This document shows, one piece after another, positions 33,222 to 43,728 of a DNA stretch of 64,000 nt; position 1 is the stretch's first letter, and every line of letters begins with the position of its first letter. A model generated the notes under the pieces. It was not told the origin of the DNA, searched no databases, and saw only the letters and a program-made list of their open reading frames with translations. The stretch is from assembly GCA_022605405.1 (NCBI GenBank), contig JABYQQ010000007.1, forward strand, positions 1,178,001 through 1,242,000, given 5' to 3'. The stretch is from Earliella scabrosa. Lineage: Eukaryota > Basidiomycota > Agaricomycetes > Polyporales > Polyporaceae. Made by a program: the position numbers and the translations under genes.

Positions 33222-35985
33222 ATGGCAGCGACATCTGTATCACAATCTGAAGCTGCAGCGTCAAGGAGCGACACCAACACCGAGGGCCTGCTTGATGTAT
33301 CTGTCCTGCGAGAGCTGGCGAGGAAAGCGCTTGTGGATGCTCTGAATTCCGTATGTATGCCCGTTATTGGTGTCATGAGGCAAGGCCACATGGGAAACTA
33401 CTAGGTCAACGGCGCGAAGACGTTGGTGCTGGACCCGACGCTCGCGGGGCCTCTAGGGTTGGTGACTGAGGTTGCGTTGCTCAAGGTACGTGTTACGTGC
33501 GTCTTGATTCGGGCTCTCGCCTGACAGGGAGCAGCACCATGGCGTGGACAAGATGTTCTGGCTGGAGGCGGGTCCGCTGTCGGCGACGTCGACAAACATT
33601 GTGTACCTATGTCGTCCGCTCATCAAGTGGGTCAAGATAGTAGCAGGTTGGGCACTCCGTACCTTCACCCGCTCTCTCGCCCTTCTCACCCATTGCAAGA
33701 CCAGATCAAACGGCACGCGCGAGAGTCTCAGAAGCACACATATACTCTGCTGCTTGTGCCACGTGCGTCCACGCTGGTGACCCGGATACTGGAGGAGGAG
33801 GGTGTGCTCGGTGATGTCACCGTTTCCTCTTACAACCTGCAGTTCATCCCCCTCGCCGAGGACGTCATTTCGCTTGAGAATGACAACGCATTCAAGGAGA
33901 TTTGGGTGGTGAGTACGTGCACTGCGATTGTCACCATATGGGCAGTCTCATTGTCTGTTCAGGATGGGGACGAAACCGTGGTGTACGACTCTATGCAAGC
34001 GCTTCTGACGTTGGAGAAGTTGCACGGCCTGTTCCCTCGCATCGTCGGCAAGGGCGATTATGCTGGCGTACGATATTCCGTGCCCCGCGAATACTGCGCT
34101 ATGGGCTGATTCTGTGCTAGCGTCTCGCCAAGCTCTTGACCCGTAATACACCATCGGCTGCCAACACGCCTTCGGAGGAACGCCTCAATGCGCCGTCGGA
34201 GACCATCGACTCGTTGATCATCTTGGACCGTCGAGTAGACATGATTTCCCCCTTGCTCACACAACTGACATACGAGGGCCTCATCGACGAGTTGATCGGC
34301 GTCAAGAACTGTGCGTACCTGAGACTCCACCCCTATTGCTGCCGCCGCTGACAATAGTTGCAATCGCGTACAGCACACGTCGAACTGCCAGTCTCTCTGA
34401 TATCCCCGCCGAATCCAACAGACGCATCCGCGAACGCAGGTGCCGCATCCACGTCCGCCGCACCGGCAACCTCAATAGCGAAGGAGAAGAAGCGGAAACA
34501 CCACCTCACCACAGCGACGGATTCCCTGCTTGCGGAGCTGCAGGACCTGAACTTCTCCGCAGTGGGGAAGAAGCTGAATCAAGTGGCACGGCGGCTCGAC
34601 GAAGACTACAAGGTTTGACATGCTCGCCGTCTTGTGACCTGTCCGGCTCATGTCGCTCTGGCATGTTTGGGCAGCTCCGGCACCAGGCTACGACCGTGGC
34701 GCAGTTGCGAGACTTCGTCGGGAAGTTGGGTGGCTTGCAGAACGAGCACCAGTCTCTGAGGCTACGTGAGCTGTCAGGCTTTCTGGCCGTTGCTCCTTGC
34801 CGACTAATGCATTGCAGATACTGGCTTGTCGGAGATGCTTGTTCCTATGACGAGGACGGAAGAGTTCAATAAATCACTTGAGATACAACAGAGTGAGTTC
34901 TAGAAAATACGTAGCATCTATCGGTACTCACCTCCCCCCGGCAGATCTGCTGGCTCTGTATGATGTCAACGCACAGGTTACGGCCATTGAAGATATGATC
35001 GCACAGGGCACCGATATGCGAACAGTGGTACGGCTTCTTTGTCTGGCCAGCATCGTGCTAGGAGGCGTGAAAGCCAAGTCTTTGGAAAATATCAAACGCG
35101 AGATTCTGCAGGTAGGGACATTTGTCATTCTCTGGCTATTGTTCGTCCGTTCACTTCCGGGACAGACGTACGGCTACAACTACCTGCCCCTACTCTTATC
35201 GCTTTCGGCACCTCCACTATCCGTTTTGATCCCCAACCCTCTTCCGCCGAATGCGCCAGCATCTATCGTCGACTCCAAATACCCATACGCGACCTTGAGA
35301 AAATCGTTGCGGTTACTGATAGAGGATCCGGACCACATGGAGGAGCTCGAGAACGACATCAGCTACGTCTACTCGGGGTACGCACCAATCAGCGTGAGGC
35401 TGGTGCAGTGCGTAGCGCAGAAGGGTGGGGTACTTAGTAACCCAGCTGGGGAGAAGGAGAAGAAGGGAAGCGATGGCGATAGCTCGCGGAAAGCTGCGGC
35501 TAGCGCGATGGTGCAAGCGCACCCAATCGTGGGCTGGAAGGGGTTCGAGGACGTCACTGCGGCTATCCCCGGGGAGACGGTCGACATCGTGCAGCGGCTG
35601 CCAGGGAGCAGCCAGGATGGATCCGCACTACCACCAGTGTCGAGTTTGAGTGAGTTCGGGTGACAACCTGGATCTCCGTGCGCAGCTCCCTCGCTGACAC
35701 GCTCTGCCCCAGTGCTTCCAAGAGAACGACCGACGACCACCGTGGTATTTTTCCTCGGCGGCTGCACCTACACGGAGATTGCTGCCCTGCGCTGGGTCGG
35801 TCGGCAGAACAAAGGTGGGCGGGCGGGTTCCTTTGTCGCGGCGTCGGTTGTGCTGAAACAGCTGATGTGTCTCCCCGCCAGGCCGCAAATTCCTGATAGC
35901 CACAACGGGGATCATTAGCGGAAACAGCATGGTCGACAGCATTGTGGGGACGACGAGCGCTACGTCGAAAGAAGTGGGTCTCTAG
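33222..35985 (+). CDS. VPS33: Vacuolar protein sorting protein 33 (Sec1/Munc18 family)
   Basis: SM-family subunit of the HOPS/CORVET tethering complexes that chaperones SNARE assembly at the vacuole and endosome. The ATG at 33222 begins a Ser/Ala-rich leader, then LLDVSVLRELARKALVDALN and VNGAKTLVLDPTLAGPLGLVTE across an intron. Sec1-like motifs follow: VYLCRPLIKWVKI, HTYTLLLVPRASTLVTRILEE, SYNLQFIPLAEDVISLEN, IDSLIILDRRVDMISPLLTQLTYEGLIDEL (the strongest SM signature), LRDFVGKLGGLQNEHQSLRLHT, VRLLCLASIVLGGVK, and the C-terminal VVFFLGGCTYTEIAALRW and KFLIATTGIISG. The D-R-x-x-D signature and the GGCTxxEIAALR tail distinguish Vps33 from Sly1, Vps45 and Sec1. Many small introns are present; the stop is at 35983-35985. 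Confidence 0.93.
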
Positions 35986-36976
35986 CTTGTTCTGGAGGGC
36001 ACCCTGAGAGAGCGATGATGGTTATATAAGTGCTGGAATGAACGGCGCTCCGCCAACCCTGGAATGCGTCGTGGCTCTTTCGCAGCCCGGCCAGCTGCCC
36101 GCGCCCTGGGCCCCCTTAGAGTTGCTATGTATATCAGCGATGCTTTCACCGAAGTTCTGAATGCATTCTTGCTTCTGCGCATTTCTCCAAGTTGCCACCT
36201 CCAAGCGGTAATGGATCCGGCAGTCTGGGCCCGCCGACGTGGCCAGCCGGGACCCCGAGAGCAGACCTCCAGCCAAGCGCCCGTTGTGTGGTTCGTATTC
36301 GAGAGGCAGCGTCGGATTCGGGGGCACTGTATGTTCGCGCGTCGTGAGCGGACGGGCTCCTTCCGACATTCTGCGCTGATCCTTCCGTGCTCCATTTCTC
36401 ACCAGCAGATGACAGAATTTGCCCAGAATTTGGGTTAGATCAGAGGTGATATCTATTAGGGTCGAGTCCCATTATGTACACACTCACGCGACCTGCGCGA
36501 CCCCGAGCCTCCGTTCCGCTGTCCAGTGCGGCTGCATAGCTGATCTGCGGTCCGGTCCTTTCGATGTGAGCACGCTCTGGTGGGCTATGGTGGAGAGATG
36601 GTCCCGATACACGCAGAAAGGGCGCGGAGGGGGTGGCCGAGCGAGCCGGGTGGAGAGACCAGCTGTGGACAAACACCACGATTAACATGCAGTGTACGGG
36701 GTCTCAGATTGACGAGGGAAGCGCGATCGAAGGGCGTTACCGGACTAAAGCCCGCCAGAGTGCACGGTCCATCCTCTGGGCCTCGCTATAAAGCCCCTCA
36801 GCTAGAGCCTATGTCTCTCCCTCCTCCTTCCCCTCAACCACGACCTCTGCCCTCCCGTCTCCAGCCCCGCAATAATCTCCTGAACCGTTCAGCCCAGCAG
36901 GTCCGTCCGCGCCCCGCGTTTCCTGTGTAGGTGGCCACGCGCGCTGACGCGCCCCTCCACCGCAGCTTCTAGCGTG
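35986..36976. other. Intergenic, VPS33 to small HMG/YABBY-like gene
   Basis: About 990 bp. TATAAAG at 36787-36793, followed by a CT-rich tract at about 36810-36900, forms a likely core promoter for the downstream gene. A 124-codon open frame at 36064-36438 shows no family resemblance and is not called. Confidence 0.5.
36787..36793 (+). promoter_or_regulatory. Putative TATA box of the HMG/YABBY-like gene
   Basis: TATAAAG lies about 190 bp upstream of the ATG at 36977, just before a CT-rich initiator-like tract. The long distance suggests a 5' leader of over 100 nt, possibly with a leader intron. Confidence 0.45.
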
Positions 36977-37330
36977 ATGGTCGTCACCACTAAAGCCCAG
37001 TCCGGCGCGGACGCCACGAAGAAGACTACTAAGGCAAAGAGTGCGTACGCGCGTCGGTGCATGTTCCGCACAGAGTTCTGACAGTCTGGTGGTGCGGCGT
37101 CGACAGGGAAGACGAGCAGCGCGGGCGGCCGGAAGAAGCTGACCGACTTCAACAAGTTCATGCAGACCGAAGTCGCGCGGCTCAAACAGGAAAATCCCGA
37201 CATGCCGCATAAGGATAGGTACGGCACCGGAATTTCAGATGTGATTGCCGGCGACCGTTGGCTTATCGCTCTGGCGCACAGGTTCAAGCTGGTCATCGAC
37301 AACTGGAACAAGCAGAAGGAGAGCAAGTAG
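36977..37330 (+). CDS. Small HMG-box/YABBY-like nuclear protein
   Basis: A 74-residue basic protein in three exons (36977-37040, 37107-37218, 37282-37330). It has a Lys/Thr-rich, probably disordered N-terminus. The conserved core is GRKKLTDFNKFMQTEVARLK, then ENPDMPHKDR|FKLVIDNWNKQKE (exon junction marked). The pattern L-x-x-[FY]-N-x-F-M plus H-K-x-x-F-x-x-x-x-x-x-W resembles the HMG-box helices shared with YABBY proteins and is widespread as a tiny single-domain protein in basidiomycetes. It probably binds DNA or chromatin, but no target is known. The acceptor at 37106 rather than 37084 was chosen because it alone keeps the core in frame with exon 1. Confidence 0.75.
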
Positions 37331-38020
37331 CCCTCCGTGCACCAGCTGCCTCCCGTCCGCCGCCTCTGCTCCATCTCCGTGGTTCGCCACCTCGGCCCGG
37401 GTTCGTGCTTGTTCCTCTGATTGCATCTGGACTTTGCTCCAGTCGCGATTGTCCTCCGCTCATGTGCGTTTCATGCGCTCGTTTCCGATCGTCGTCATTC
37501 CTAGCTCCCTGCTCTCTTGTCCGTCTTTGATATCACTGACGTTGGTTTGTGCACCACGCCGAGTATTCCAGTTGTAGGTCGGGATCTCTCTTCATGCTCC
37601 ATGCATCTTGCGCTGTACGATACTGTTGCTGTCGTTGTACCATATCTTTACCTTTATGCAGACACGCAGATAATGGCTACTTTCGAATCCTATGGACCGG
37701 AAGCTTGACTGATTGAGTTGACGGTGCGCGTCCTCCCGCGTGACCGCGCCTCTCGTCGAGTAGCAGGCGTGGGAATATGGGGTATCGTGGCGGAGCGCTT
37801 GTGGCAGGTGCGAGTCCGGAGTGCCGTGAGCCATCGCCGTCAACTCGCGAGAGCTAACCTCTCTCGACCGCACCATGAGCACGGCCAGGGCCACATCCAT
37901 CTCCCCAGCGACCAACGACTAGGCTTGTCGACCTCGCTATCTCTCTTTCCTCTATTCTGTCTCATCCTGCATCCACACTGTATCTCTTATCTCATCGTCT
38001 TAGAATTGCAAGCTCTCGCC
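37331..38020. other. Intergenic, HMG-like gene to F-box/LRR gene
   Basis: About 690 bp; the last 100 bp are CT-rich, and the frame before 38021 remains open but shows no conserved motif. No gene is supported. Confidence 0.5.
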
Positions 38021-41000
38021 ATGAGCCAGACGCACGACATCGATAACGATGCGCCTTTCTTCCTGGAACTTGACCCTTATGAGCCGCTAAATGGCTCTCA
38101 TCACCTCGAGGGGTATGTGCGGGAGCCTCAACATCCCATTTCTCGCTCGCACGACTTCCCCCAGACATCCATGTCCCCCTCCCTAACTCCCCCGCTCGAG
38201 CCGTCCGTGCACCAGTTGTCCATGTCTCACGATGTCGAGAATGTCATCCCCACGCATAACGAGCTCGACGGCGACATGAACGTTTCTTCGTCGAGCCCTT
38301 CCAAGGGCAAGGGCGTTTCCAAGCCGCTCGACATACACAGAAAGGAACTCGACATGCAGATCGACGTCCTGCCGGTCGGTGGATCGTCCTCTTCCTCAGA
38401 CAACTACAACCCGGCCCACGCATGGGCTGTACCATCCTCGTCCGTTGACGCCCCCGACTTTCCTTTCGTGCCCTACGACGACGTCGTAGAACCGGTCGAC
38501 AGTCTTGGCGAGAATGTCGGTGACCCGTCGGGGTTCTCGGCAAAGGGCAAAGGGCGCGAGCGGCCGCCCGTGCTGCCGCCGCTGGTGTTCATGCCCACGG
38601 CTTTCGAGTATGGGAGCCCGGAGTGGCCGCTTGACATGACTCCGCAGACCGCAGGCCCATCCTCGTATGGCTCTGGCTTTGCGTCGCTTAGCGAAGTCGA
38701 GTCCGAGCATAGCAATGATGTTACTCCACCCATTACCCCCGAGGTCTCCATGCCTCTCGACCATGTCCCGGCTCGCCGTCGGTCGCTCTCCAACCTCTCT
38801 GTCCGATCTACGCGCTCGCTCTCCGCGCTCTCAATCTCCAAAGTCAAGGTCAAGTTCTCTGGCAACAAGACTCCTGGAAATATCGCACGCAAGCTTTTGT
38901 TCAGGAAGGGAAGGGACCCTTCCACAGATACTAACCCTACACCCGCAACGACCCCGACCGGGGTCATCGACCCGGAGTTCCCTGGGAACGTCGAGCTTGG
39001 TCGCGGAAGCTGCTTCCTGCCTTGGGCGCCCCCGCTCAAATCTTGCACGAGCCCGCCGGTAGGCACGCTCGTGGACATCGATGTCGACTTGTCCTGCGGT
39101 CCTCTGCAACCCACGCTGTATCGGCCGACCGAGGCCGCTATCCTTCGTTCAAAGGGTCGATCGTATTCGTCTCCATTCCCTCTGCCTACATCTCCGTTCG
39201 ACATTGTCCCCCTTACTCCCGCTGAGATATCGGAGCCTGTTCGCGTCGACGTCCGCAATCACTTCGACGAAGACCTTCCACGTGAGCTCAAGCTTCATAT
39301 CCTGGCTTCCATCGTCGGCTTGTACGAGGCAGAACACACTCGTGCCGTCTCCAGCGGGAAATGGACAGCAATTACGGCCGGCAGAAGCCGCAACCGATGG
39401 GTCGGCATCGAGAAGGGAGTGAGGGAACTCCTGAAGCTGAGCAGGGTTGGTATATTCATCTCATGTCAGCGGACATATGATGACCTCGCGGTCGTGTCAG
39501 GTTTCCAAGGCTTGGCGGAGCCTGGTGTACGACGGACAGCTCTGGACACAGCTCCCGAAGCTCCCACCCAGCGTTCTCACCCGACTCTCCGAATCTGCCG
39601 GCGGATTCGTTCGGGGGATCGACTTCACGGGGCTCAGCGAGCTGTCAGATGACGCGCTCCTCGAAGTGACGGACGGCCTCTCGATCGACCCGACTATCCC
39701 GACTGGGCTGTCTTCCACCCGCATTACTACGCTCAACTTGCAGGGCTGTACCGCTCTATCGACTCGCGCTCTGCACTACCTCCTTGTCCGCGCACCCGCA
39801 CTTCAAACGCTATGCGTCAAAGGGCTCAGTGCGGTCCTCAACAGTACTTGCGCAATCCTCTCGACGTACTGTCCCGCCCTTTCTTCGCTGGATATGAGCA
39901 GGTGTATCAACCTCGACGGGGACGGCATCCGCACCTTGGCTACGTCTACTCTCGACCGAGGAGACACGCTGCGCCTGAAGGTTCTTCGACTGACCTGGCT
40001 GGGTCGAGTCACGGACGACATGATGCGCTCTTTGGGCAAAGCGGCTCCCCTCCTAGAGGTGCTCGACCTGAGCTACGCAGCGCCCCTCCATAACTCCGCC
40101 ATCGAAGCCTTCGTGTCGCTGACCGAGGAAGAGGCGCAGCATGTCGAATCTGTCCAGCTGACGGCACGGGAGGCCGGCCGCGACCCCGCCGATCCAAACC
40201 GATACTGGAAGCGGGTGACGCGCCTGCGCCATCTCGCGTTCTCCTCGTGCATGCTGCTCACGGATCACGCCTGCTCCCACCTCGCTCACGCCGTCCCGAA
40301 GCTAGAGTTCTTGGAGCTAGCTGGCATCGGTGCAGACCTGCAGGACGACGGCCTGGTGCGGCTGTTCGGTACGACGCCCTACATCCGCCGGGTGGACCTC
40401 GAAGACGCACACGAGATCACAGACTCTGTGCTCGCGGCGCTGACACCGGGCCCAGATGAGGGCGCGACCCCTGCACGCCGCGGAGCGCCGCCGCCGCCTC
40501 CACAGCCAGGCCACGCGCTCGAGCACCTCGTCATCTCGCACGCGGGGAACCTGTCTAACGAAGCGCTGCTCGCGCTCGTGCGCGGGTGCCCGCGCTTGCG
40601 CGTGCTCGAGGCCGACAACACGCGGATGAACGGCGCGGTGATGCGCGAGTTCGTGCAGCGCGCGCGCGAGCGGCGGCTCGTCGACCCGTACCTCGCCGCG
40701 ATCGACTGCAGGGGCATCGGCGAGCACGCGGTGCGCGATCTGGCGGCGCACACGCGGCCGCGACGGGGATGGCGCGCGTGGGCGGCGCGCGAGCTCAAGT
40801 TTTTGGACGGGCGGGACGAGGAGGGCTTGGGCGTGGGCGAGGACGAGTGCGACGAGAGCAGGGTGGTGCTCAAGACGTTCTACTCGTGGCAGACGGTCGA
40901 TGCTGTGCGCGCGGCGCGGGAGAAGAAGCGGAAGAGTGCGAGGAGGAACGGGAATGGGTCCGGGAGCAGCGTGGGGAGCGAGCCTGACGGGGTGAGGACG

Positions 41001-41099
41001 GCGCGCTGGTGGGCACCGAGTGGCCGTCGCTCTGGGGCTGTCTCGCCTACTATTGGGCCGGGCGGCGTGAGCCAGGGCGAGGGATGTACGATCATGTAA
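38021..41099 (+). CDS. F-box protein with leucine-rich repeats (Grr1/AMN1-like)
   Basis: Putative substrate receptor of an SCF ubiquitin ligase. Two exons, 38021-39445 and 39501-41099, encode 1007 residues. Residues 1-400 are Ser/Pro-rich and probably disordered. The F-box is near residues 413-490: DLPRELKLHILASIV, then about 30 extra residues, then LLKLSRVSKAWRSLVYDGQLW. The intron falls inside this F-box. It is followed by cysteine-containing LRRs (ITTLNLQGCTALST, LSSLDMSRCINLDGDGI, LKVLRLTWLGRVTDDMM, LEVLDLSYAAPLHN, LEHLVISHAGNLSNEAL, LRVLEADNTRMNG). A basic, Arg/Ser-rich tail ends CTIM, which resembles a CaaX-like box (C-T-I-M). The GC-rich 3' half has long shadow frames on both strands. 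Substrates are unknown. Confidence 0.88.
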
Positions 41100-41452
41100 G
41101 TGAGTGAGTGTGCGAGTGGAGGAAGGTACGTGGGTGATGTTGTAGCATCTGATTGAGGAGGACCCCTCTTGCTGCTGGGTTCTCGTTGTATGTTCTCTTG
41201 TGTGTATTGCTGACACTGTTGACGACCATCTTGACGATTTAGACCCCCTCTCCGTCTCTGTTACATTGTATAGGTTCGATCGCACCGATCAACGGACTAG
41301 GATGTGTATAGCTGTATGTATTTGCCCCGGATGTACTGAAGTGTACGAGTAGCTCTGTAATATAACACGACGTACACAGTACAGGTGGACGACATGAGTA
41401 TCGGTCTACAAGGTGCATCCATGGCTAAGGTGGTGGAAGCTCAAGCTCAAGG
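41100..41452. other. Convergent intergenic region, F-box/LRR and C1D
   Basis: About 350 bp of 3' UTR sequence between two convergent genes; nothing else is seen. Confidence 0.5.
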
Positions 41453-42600
41453 TTATCCTGAGGATGCCTTTTTGCTCTTCTTGCGCGCTTTCTTCTCTTT
41501 CTTCGCAGGATTTGGCGTTGCGTTCCCGCTGCCCGGCTCGTCTTCCATCGGGACGTCATCCCCGTCCGCTTCAGGTGGCGTCGATTTCTTCTTCTTGGTT
41601 GATTTTGCCGTCTTGGGCTCGACATTGTCGCCATAGCCTGATCGTGGATATGGCATGAGTACGAAGAACGCGATGAGACATCCCGTGCGTACCAGCAAAG
41701 GGATCCATCGCGGCTCTCCTGCGCTTCTTCCCTACAGCGGCGGCAGTTGTCTGTTCCTCGATAGTCTTGCCCTTTCCTTTTGCCTTCGCTGTGGTGCTCA
41801 CCTCCTCGAGATCCTCCTCGTCTTCCCCTGCCTCGTCGTCGTCAAAGACTTGAAGTGCATCCGCGTCCCCTTCGTCGTTCTCGTCCTCATCGGCTAGCTT
41901 CCGCTGCCATTCTGCTCTCGCGCGCATCTTTGCGGTGACCCTGACGGGGATAGACGTGGCTGGAGCGGACGAGGATGGAGTTGGTGCACCCGAGGGGGCG
42001 TTGCCTTGTGCATCGAAGCGGATGTGTGAGGGACCGGGCTGGGCTTCGCCAGGCGGACGCTGGTCCTTGACTTGCGCGATGGCGTGCTTGATGAAGCGGT
42101 TTGCGGCGGCTTTGTCGACTGTGGTCTTTCCTGAGGGAGCGTACGGGCAGGTTAGAGACATAAGAAGGGAAGGTGGGAACGCACTCTTCTCGGGGTCTTC
42201 TGCATTTTTTATTTTGTCAAAGTACTGTCGTACGCGGTCCTGTAGGTTGGGACTGGTACATAAGGGTGTGATGCGGTAGACATGCACGCGAACGTACGAG
42301 CTCGCCGACGACAGGGTGCGTTTTGGGGTCTATGCCCCGCGTCTTGAGGTAGACTGGCGTTCGGGGGACATCATAGCCTCGGATTCACGAGCTCTGTGGT
42401 AGAGTGCACGTACTAAAGATGAGATCATAGACCAGGTATGGGAGCGCAACATTGAGCTTCACTTGCTGAATGGTCTCCAAAGGCAGGAGGGACTCGGGGA
42501 GTGTCTGGGAGAGCAATGGCTCGAGTCTGTCCTCGAGGTCGTCCAATGAGTCGTTCAGGGTGGCGAGCTTTGTCAGAAGTTGTTCAGAGCTTTCCGCCAT
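41453..42600 (-). CDS. LRP1: Exosome-associated protein C1D/LRP1 (Sas10/C1D family)
   Basis: Nuclear cofactor of the RNA exosome (Rrp6 partner) in rRNA and snoRNA 3' processing. Five exons are read: 42600-42414, 42353-42298, 42239-42185, 42130-41693 and 41637-41453, giving 306 residues. The Sas10/C1D domain fills the first 125 residues: LNDSLDDLEDRLEPLL, QQVKLNVALPYLVYDLIF, IYLKTRGIDPKTHPVVGEL, DRVRQYFDKIK, then KTTVDKAAANRFIKHAIAQ. The C-terminal half is acidic and then Lys-rich (KKEKKARKKSKK), typical of a nucleolar RNA-binding tail. It is divergent from SF3B5 (start at 42796), with only 195 bp between the ATGs. Its first exon plus promoter was copied to about 46250-46447, where it is broken. 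Confidence 0.92.
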
Positions 42601-42795
42601 AGTGAGGGTTTCCCGGCCAGAAAGACAAGACTCGCAAGTGTGGCGAAGAGATACTAGACCAGCCTCGAACCTGGCAGTGGTAGGTCTGAGGAGGAGAGCA
42701 GAAATCAGGGAGCGCCCATTGATTGTGTGCGTAGATTCAGATCGGGCACGCATACCACGCGCACGGCAAGGCGCGAAAACGGTGCCGGCTTGACC
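42601..42795. promoter_or_regulatory. Bidirectional promoter, C1D / SF3B5
   Basis: Only 195 bp separate the two divergent start codons, so both core promoters must lie here or inside the leaders. No canonical TATA box is visible. The same segment recurs upstream of the second SF3B5 copy (46448-46666). Confidence 0.6.
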
Positions 42796-43335
42796 ATGGT
42801 CAGTGACCTCGTTGTGTTCCTCGTTGCTGCCATTCCTTGACCTATGTTGCCTCTCGCAGTCTTCTGAGCTTCGTTACACGGCCAACACCCAACTCGAGCA
42901 TTGTGAGTACGCCCTTTATCCGGAAGACGAGGCCTAACTGGTATGCATCCTTGTAGTGCATGCTCGGTACACTGGAACTGGTAAGTCTACCAAGCCGAGA
43001 CATGCTGTCCTCCTGATTCAACGTGACATATCCAGGCCATGCCGACTTGACGAAATAGTGAGGATGTCTCCGTGGTATCTCCCTATCTCGATGCTCACCC
43101 GACGCGCAGCGAATGGCTGACTCACCAGCACCGCGACACGCTGTCGTCCATCGTTGGACATCCTCCTCTGACATCCTATCTGGCGATTGCTGACGGGGAG
43201 GCGATTGGGAGAGTAAAGTTTGAGATGACCGAGGTGCGTGGTACTCCGATACCTTTCCTGCCGATGCTCAGCGCCTTTGTTCGTGTCCAGCGTATGCTGC
43301 AACCGTGCGGTCCTCCGCCTCCCAAGGACGACTAG
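42796..43335 (+). CDS. SF3B5: Splicing factor 3B subunit 5 (SF3b10), copy 1
   Basis: Small structural subunit of the U2 snRNP SF3b complex that clamps SF3B1 during branch-site recognition. Six exons are read: 42796-42798, 42860-42902, 42957-42980, 43036-43057, 43110-43233 and 43291-43335, giving 86 residues, exactly the usual length of the family. Motifs: NTQLEHLHARYTGTGHADLT, KYEWLTHQHRDTL, LAIADGEAIGRVKFEM and RMLQPCGPPPP. The first exon is only the ATG codon, followed directly by gtcagt. No other in-frame ATG is available, because an upstream ATG in the intron runs into a stop. Exons 3 and 4 are also micro-exons (24 and 22 nt). The gene is divergent from C1D. The second copy at 46667-47203 encodes the same protein. 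Confidence 0.92.
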
Positions 43336-43728
43336 AGCCTTGTCCTCGTCGGAACCCCCGAGCTCCGTGACATCTCCGTACGGCCCCTCCTCCATGATTG
43401 TTCGCAGTAGGTGCTATGTGTGGCCCGGATTGGGCACCTCCTGCACTTTCCCAAAGCGGCGGTTGCCAAGGCTGAGCGGGTATCTAGGAAGTTATCGGCC
43501 GCAGACTTCAGAGGGACGCACGAGCGAAGGAAGAGGCGAGAGAGAAAACGCTCGAAAAGATGACAGATGATAGTGCCATATTACAGGGCATATATGTCAG
43601 TTATATGTCTCGCTGCCGAAGGCCATGCATGGTTATGATGACTTGAGACTTGCTGGACTGGTCTGGGGCGGGGAACAGTGACGGTACATCTATTAGAGTA
43701 ACAACTGAGTCTAGCGTACAAAACATGA
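43336..43728. other. Intergenic, SF3B5 copy 1 to HNH_2 copy B
   Basis: The first 85 bp belong to the direct duplication. The stretch from about 43625 belongs to the inverted BTB/HNH duplication. About 200 bp in between are unique, and this is the junction between the two duplicated blocks. Confidence 0.6.

Larger units (their letters stand above)
42410..43420 (+). repeat. Direct segmental duplication, copy 1 (C1D exon 1 + SF3B5)
   Basis: Matches 46250-47286 in the same orientation with high identity over the C1D first exon, the shared bidirectional promoter and the whole SF3B5 gene. On the left the match ends near the C1D exon 1 splice donor; on the right it ends about 85 bp after the SF3B5 stop. 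Copy 1 is the parent because C1D is complete here. Confidence 0.9.

Noticed and set aside
36064..36438. 124-codon plus frame between VPS33 and the HMG-like gene
   Set aside because: Arginine-rich, with an equally long frame on the other strand and no family resemblance.
40317..41285. 322-codon arginine/histidine-rich minus frame
   Set aside because: It lies opposite the leucine-rich repeats of the F-box/LRR gene and has a composition typical of antisense GC-rich sequence.
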